Assembly (NCBI RefSeq): GCF_029407905.1
Contig: NC_073624.1
Span: 8,971,001 to 9,035,000 of the forward strand
DNA: 64,000 nt
Direction: 5' to 3'
Source: Bubalus kerabau
Lineage: Eukaryota; Chordata; Mammalia; Artiodactyla; Bovidae
Shown: positions 59,793 through 64,000 of the stretch, piece by piece
How positions within the stretch are numbered: position 1 is the stretch's first letter
Layout: each line of letters begins with the position of its first letter
Notes under the pieces: model-generated
Database searches by the model: none
What the model was told of the DNA's origin: nothing
Seen by the model: only the letters and a program-made list of their open reading frames with translations
Translations under genes and position numbers: made by a program

Positions 59793-61513
59793 ACAGCACA
59801 ACGGACCCCCTGACATTTCAGATGCAGAGTCCTCCCAGCTGAAACCCGGCTGACAGTGTGAGCTTAAGGCCCAGGCCAGGTAAGGAACAGCGCTGACCTC
59901 TGGGTGAATGGACCTCTGCCACCCCAGCTCGGCAGCTTACGGAGGGTCCCAGCGGCCTTCTGTTTCTCCAGTGAGTCAGACGGTGACTCAGGGCCTGCCT
60001 CTGGGCTGGGGGAGGAGCTGAGTCAGGAAGCACCAAGTTTCAAAGGGCAGCTGGCTCTGAGCCAGGGCCCCTCAGCACCAGGGACTCCAGCGCTCAGAAC
60101 AGTCTGTCCCGGGCGGACCTCCCACACCGCCCTGCTCCCAACCAGGCCTGCAGGTCCTGACAGCCTTTCCCTGCTGGCCTGACCCTGACACCTCCATGTC
60201 CACCATTTCTTTGGGTTCTTGATGGAGAGCAGACTCCTGCAAAGTCTGCAGATGCAATAGCTCATTTTTGGTTGTTGCAATAACGGAGGGCCACTCCCTA
60301 CCAATATTTAGGGGCCAGGAAGAGCAAACGTGCTGTGCCGTGCAGGACAGCTCAGACCACACAACACCATCACACTCCAAATGCCAACCCTGCCCGCACT
60401 GAGGAACACTGGGTTACGCAATGCTCCTTTCCTGAGCTCCCTCCCAGGAAGGAGGGGCGGGAGGGAGGTTTGTGGCTGGGGAAGAATCCTGGAGCCCTCG
60501 GCACGGGATCAAAGAATCCCACTACATCGCCCCAAGATCCCAAAGCCCAGCCTGAGTGCCCCGTGATGGGGCCTCTGCTCCGTTCACTGTGGAGACACGC
60601 ACCCAGCGAACACTGCAGGAGCATCCACGATGTGCCAGGCACTGTGCTGGGTGCTGGGGTCCCGCAGGCAAAAAGACAGGCTTGGTCTGTGTCCTGGTCA
60701 CCTGGCAGTGCCCTGGAGGAGACAGTGTCAGAGTCTGAGTCCCACACGAGCTCAGGACAACAAGCAAGAGCGGCGGAGGAGGAACCACAGAGGGCTGCCC
60801 TGAGGAAGTGACATGTAAGTGGGGATTTGAAGGAGGCAACAAAGGATTTGGCCCAGTGAAGAGGGAAGGGAAGGCTTTTCAAAGAAGAGAGTGTGTGAGA
60901 AGGCCCTGAGGCCTGGAAGAGCAGGGGAAGCAGAATGAGGGGAGTGGGGCAGGGCCTGGGGGCGGGGTAGGACTCTGCTCGTGCCTCCAAGACCACGGGA
61001 AAGGGTGAACGGTCTTCACCAGGGGGTGACCCGAGCAGAGGAGACGCAGCAAGTGGAGGCAGGAAGCTCTGTAAGGAGGTGAGGTGGGTGGAGCCTCACC
61101 CTGCGTGTCAGGGTCACCTGCCAACGGTCCAGGCCCACAGTTTCTCGTCAGGCTCTCATCACCCCTGTGGTCAGCAACCCCCAAATGACTCTATCAGCAG
61201 GAGCTGGGCCACAGGCCAGGGTCTGACATAACTCTGCTTCCTCCTGCAGACCTAAAGTTCACACCAGAGGGCTTCCTGAGCCGCCTGGACACTGCACTGA
61301 CCACCCACGGTCATCAGCAACTTCCAGAACATTCACATCAGCAGGACGCCAGGTCCTCATCCGTCTGAGCTCTGTGATCCAAGATCTCCCAGGCCCAGCC
61401 CCTGAGCTTGCTAACCGACACCACAGCCTCTCAGCCTCAGTCCTGGCCGCAGGCCTCCTGGCCAGAGGGACCGGCGGGGCCCCGGGCAGAATCCAGATAA
61501 ACCCAGGCCCCAC

Positions 61514-61522
61514 AAAGGATAT
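61514..61522 (-). other. U12-type 5' splice site ATATCCTTT
   Basis: Nine of nine bases match the consensus of AT-AC minor introns, which pairs with U11 and U6atac snRNA. It follows directly after AAC CC of codons 77-78. There is no GT at the exon border; the nearest GT (in GTGTGT, just after ATG of Met74) would remove residues conserved across Cav3 channels. Confidence 0.93.
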
Positions 61523-61755
61523 GGGTTACACACCATCTTGATGCACCAGTTCCGGGGGCTGGTGGTCTGTCGCAGGCAGAAGAAGGCAACGGGGGCCAGG
61601 TCCGGGTGAGGAACTTCTGGGTCAACTCCGTCCAGGGGCTCTTCTGGGCCAGGAGGGGAGGGAGGGGGGCTCTGGGGCCCCGGCTGCTCCGTGACTCCGG
61701 GTTCAGCCACCGGGGCTGCGGCGGGGGAAGGGGGCAGTGGGGAGTTCTCAGCCAT
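61523..61755 (-). CDS. CACNA1I: CACNA1I coding exon 1: start codon and cytoplasmic N-terminus of Cav3.3
   Basis: First coding exon of the T-type (low-voltage-activated) calcium channel alpha-1I subunit, a neuronal plasma-membrane channel. The ATG is at 61755-61753 with G at -3 and G at +4, a strong Kozak context. It encodes residues 1-77 plus two bases of codon 78. Residues 1-50 are rich in Pro, Ser and Glu ([10 protein letters not shown] at the start). The highly conserved stretch [20 protein letters not shown] and then WCIKMVCNP lead to S1. This N-terminus matches Cav3.3 as I remember it and differs from Cav3.1 and Cav3.2, so the paralogue call is firm. The reading frame is open upstream of the ATG, but a 3' splice site 21 bases upstream makes that irrelevant. 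The exon ends at ...AAC CC with no GT after it; the next bases are ATATCCTTT, a U12-type donor. Confidence 0.96.
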
Positions 61756-61776
61756 GTCGGCGCTGAGCAGGGAGCC
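61756..61776 (-). other. CACNA1I: Predicted 5' UTR part of the start-codon exon, with 3' splice site
   Basis: Upstream of the ATG, minus strand, there is a strong U2-type acceptor: CCTCTTTTTCTTCTGCAG with the CAG at 61779-61777, followed by 21 bases and the ATG. This suggests the start-codon exon is spliced to one or more upstream non-coding exons. No marked CpG island is seen between 61777 and 64000, as would be expected at a neuronal promoter, which agrees with a start site outside the window. This is inference; transcription could instead begin near here. Confidence 0.5.
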
Positions 61777-64000
61777 CTGCAGAAGAAAAAGAGGCGGCAC
61801 TTGGCAGGGGGTTGGGGGCGAGCCTGGCACCCGCCTCCCTCGACAAAGGGACACGGCTCAGACAGCCCAGCCTCAAGCCCCGCAGGCCCCTCGCCCACAC
61901 TCTGGCTGTGAGGGTCAGAAGAGCTGAGGGCCCGGAGGCACCCAAGTTGGAATCCACTTCCAGGCTGGTGGTATTGGGGCAGGTCTGGTCAACCTTGGTG
62001 AACCTCATTCAGAGGAGATGAAATGTAGAGAGAATAAAACCTTCTTAGAACACAGTTTTTGTTTTTTGTTTTTCCAATGAGACCAGAGTTGTATATTTAT
62101 TGCATCATCGAAGAAAAGTTGCAGGAGAAAGACAAGAGTTATTGGGAAGACAGACATTACCAGGATGACGTGTGCTACAAAGCAGAGGTGCCATGGGACT
62201 TCTAGGTACCCGAGCAAGCCGGGGTAGAATCAGGGCAGACTTCCCTGAGGAAGTGACCCTTGAGCCAAAACCTACAGGGGAGCCCAGGGACACCCCACCC
62301 ACTGCTCCATAAAGCTGAGAACCTAGAGGGACCTCACACACCAACCTCTTGGTTTTACAGCTGGAGAAACTGAGACACGGCAAAGGAAGAAGACAGACAC
62401 AAAGTCAGAGACAGAACTCCACCAGGGCTGGCTTCCTGGTGTCTCAGAAGGACCCTCCGCTTGGTTTAATGTTCTGCTGTCACAAACTTGAAATCCTTAA
62501 TACTTTTCATCAAGGGGCCCACATTCTCATTTTGCGCTGGACCTGCAACTCACTTAACTGGTCCTGACTTCCACTCAGAGGTACTTTGACAGCCTGGCTT
62601 CATCTGATGCTCATTACAACCCCAGAAGCCTTACTGGGCCCATTTAGCAGATGGAGAAACTGAGATGGGAGGGGCATGCCCAGGTTACACCTAGGCACAG
62701 GCTAAACTAGGGCATGTCTAGAGGCCAGAAGCCCAGCACCAGCCTCCAGATTCAGTGACAACTGACTGTGGCCTTGCTCAGCCCCCTCCACAGCCAGTCA
62801 AGGGTAGGGCCTGCCCCTGCCCATATCACCCAAGAGGTTAACAATCCCTGAATCCTCCTCCAGGGGAGTCTCCTGGGCCCTGACACCCTGGCAGTGCCAG
62901 GCTGGGCAGTGGGAGTCAGGGATGAGTGGTACCCACCCAGCTGCCGCCTATGGCTGCTAAGCTGTCAGCTGGGCCACCCAGAGCTGATACATTTGGACAT
63001 TTCTCTGGCTCTTGGGGGCAACAGGCAGGAGGTGGCACCTCCTGCCTCTTCGCCCAGCTGGTCAGTGAGGCCAAGTTTTCTCCTGAGCTCAGAGCTTTGC
63101 TCTTGGTTCTAGAGAAATAGCCACAGGCCTTACATAAGCTCCCAGGCACCTCGGCCCGCCACGTGTCAACCACTGGGCGGAAAAACATCCTCCCCGGGGT
63201 GGCTGCAGGTCTGCTTACGGCTATGTCAGCCCGAATCTACCGCTCCCCACACTGGCCCCGCGCTCCTGCCAAACACTGCCTCGTCCCATCCTGGGTGCAG
63301 GCTGCCTCCTCTCCCAGACCTCTGCTTACGCGGCTCCCTCTCCCGGGAACACCCTCTCCCCATCTCCCATCCTCCCTTCTCCCAGGCCCTGACGATTCAT
63401 TCATTTGCCCAACACTGATTTCCTGAGCACCTACTATGTGCAGGCAGTGTGCAGGCTCAGGGGGCTACGTTGGTGAAGAAGCCAGACTCGGCACCAGCCT
63501 TCATTCAGCCTTCAGTCCAGCAAAAGAGAGAGGAACATGGGTCAATTCATTTTTCTCTCTAGGCTTCCAAAGCTCTTATCACCACCCAACATGCTGCATA
63601 ATTTATGTATTTACATATTTATGATTTAGCGTCTGTCTCCCGACCTGAAAGGGGGCTGCAAGAGAGCAGGGACTGTGGTCTGTGTCGTTCACCCCAGCGC
63701 CTGGACAGTGCCTGGAACATAACAGGTGCTCAGTAAACAGTTGGTGACTAAATAAATAAAAAGTGCTGGGAAGTAAACAAACAAGGGAGAAAGATGGGAA
63801 GAACCCATCTTGCCCTCTAAAGACAGATCTTTACAATAAAAACAAGAATAGGAGGCACTAGCCACGGATGCTCGGTGGGAAGAGGCCTCCAGGTACCAGG
63901 AACAGCTGGTGCGTCTAAGGAACAGAAATGAGGCCAGTGTGGCGGAGCCGGCGCCAGGGAGGAGGGATGAAATTGAAGAGTTTGGCAGGGCCTGCTGTGA
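61777..64000. other. Upstream non-coding sequence (predicted 5' intron of CACNA1I)
   Basis: No exon, no convincing promoter and no strong CpG island. It holds MIR-like debris near 62565-62705 (fragment ending GGAGAAACTGAG) and L2-like pieces at about 63395-63460 and 63640-63760, the latter including an RE1-like sequence. If coding exon 1 is an internal exon, this is the end of a 5' UTR intron. Confidence 0.5.
63693..63712 (+). promoter_or_regulatory. RE1/NRSE-like sequence in an L2-like fragment
   Basis: CCCAGCGCCTGGACAGTGCC: the right part GGACAGTGCC fits the REST half-site, and CAGCGCC the left half with a spacer one base shorter than canonical. L2 elements are known donors of such sites. 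CACNA1I is a neuronal gene, so a REST silencer would make sense, but this is only a motif match. Confidence 0.3.

Larger units (their letters stand above)
43113..61522 (-). other. CACNA1I: CACNA1I coding intron 1: U12-type AT-AC intron, 18,410 bp
   Basis: 5' end at 61522-61514 reads ATATCCTTT, a perfect U12 donor. Near the 3' end TCCTTGAC (43131-43124) is a U12 branch site with its A at 43125, 12 nt before the last intron base. The intron ends GCGCAC (43118-43113). Contents besides listed elements: MIR-like remnants about 44700-44820, 45030-45150, 46930-47095, 53880-53970, 57290-57420, 58540-58745 and 59295-59450; L2-like remnants about 45235-45560, 52055-52350, 55180-55480 and 60600-60660. 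The stretches 43120-44400, 45560-46900, 47430-48400, 50000-52050, 54000-55050, 55500-58500 and 59800-61500 show no gene and few clear repeats. Confidence 0.93.

Noticed and set aside
60370..60996. 208-codon minus-strand ORF
   Set aside because: Lies in the U12 intron, overlaps ORFs in other frames, has no recognisable domain and no matching splice sites.
61411..61530. Continuation of exon 1 into the peptide [10 protein letters not shown], as in a retained or longer exon
   Set aside because: The extra residues are not conserved in Cav3 channels; the true border is the U12 donor at 61522.

Overview
The window is mammalian genomic DNA from a ruminant, most likely cattle or a close bovid. It carries many Bov-B (RTE-type) LINE fragments, BovA/Bov-tA SINEs that share the Bov-B tail, CHR-type artiodactyl tRNA SINEs and artiodactyl L1 3' ends. 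The sequence does not let me separate cattle from sheep, goat or buffalo.

There is one protein-coding gene, on the minus strand: the 5' part of CACNA1I, the pore-forming alpha-1I subunit of the T-type calcium channel Cav3.3. Five coding exons are visible: 61523-61755 (start codon), 43001-43112, 41308-41441, 22557-22654 and 5999-6158. They join in frame and encode residues 1-245 plus two bases of codon 246: the proline-rich cytoplasmic N-terminus and segments S1 to S5 of domain I. The rest of the gene lies beyond position 1. Promoter and leader exon(s) probably lie beyond 64000, because the start codon sits 21 bases inside what looks like an internal exon with its own 3' splice site.

The most notable feature is the first coding intron (61522 to 43113 on the minus strand, 18,410 bp). 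It has no GT-AG boundary that preserves the protein. It starts ATATCCTTT and ends in AC, with TCCTTGAC 12 nt before the end: a textbook U12-type AT-AC minor-spliceosome intron. The other three complete introns are ordinary GT-AG.

Layout from left to right: 1-5998 is the start of the intron after coding exon 5 (Bov-B tail, L1 debris, a Tigger element broken by SINEs). 6159-22556 is coding intron 4, with a 1.15-kb minisatellite of about 38 30-bp units at 18805-19950. 22655-41307 is coding intron 3, with two Bov-B copies, a trimeric BovA SINE and an L1 3' end. 41442-43000 is coding intron 2. 43113-61522 is the AT-AC intron. 61777-64000 is upstream non-coding sequence.

Other points: two Bov-B copies in opposite orientation flank exon 4, which encodes the S4 voltage sensor. 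Several insertions keep exact target-site duplications. A few non-repetitive blocks carry dense transcription-factor motifs (RFX X-boxes, a CArG box, TAATTA clusters, an RE1-like site) and are enhancer or silencer candidates. I found no second host gene, no RNA gene and no CRISPR array. Names of interspersed repeats come from recognition by eye, and their ends are approximate unless a target-site duplication is given.
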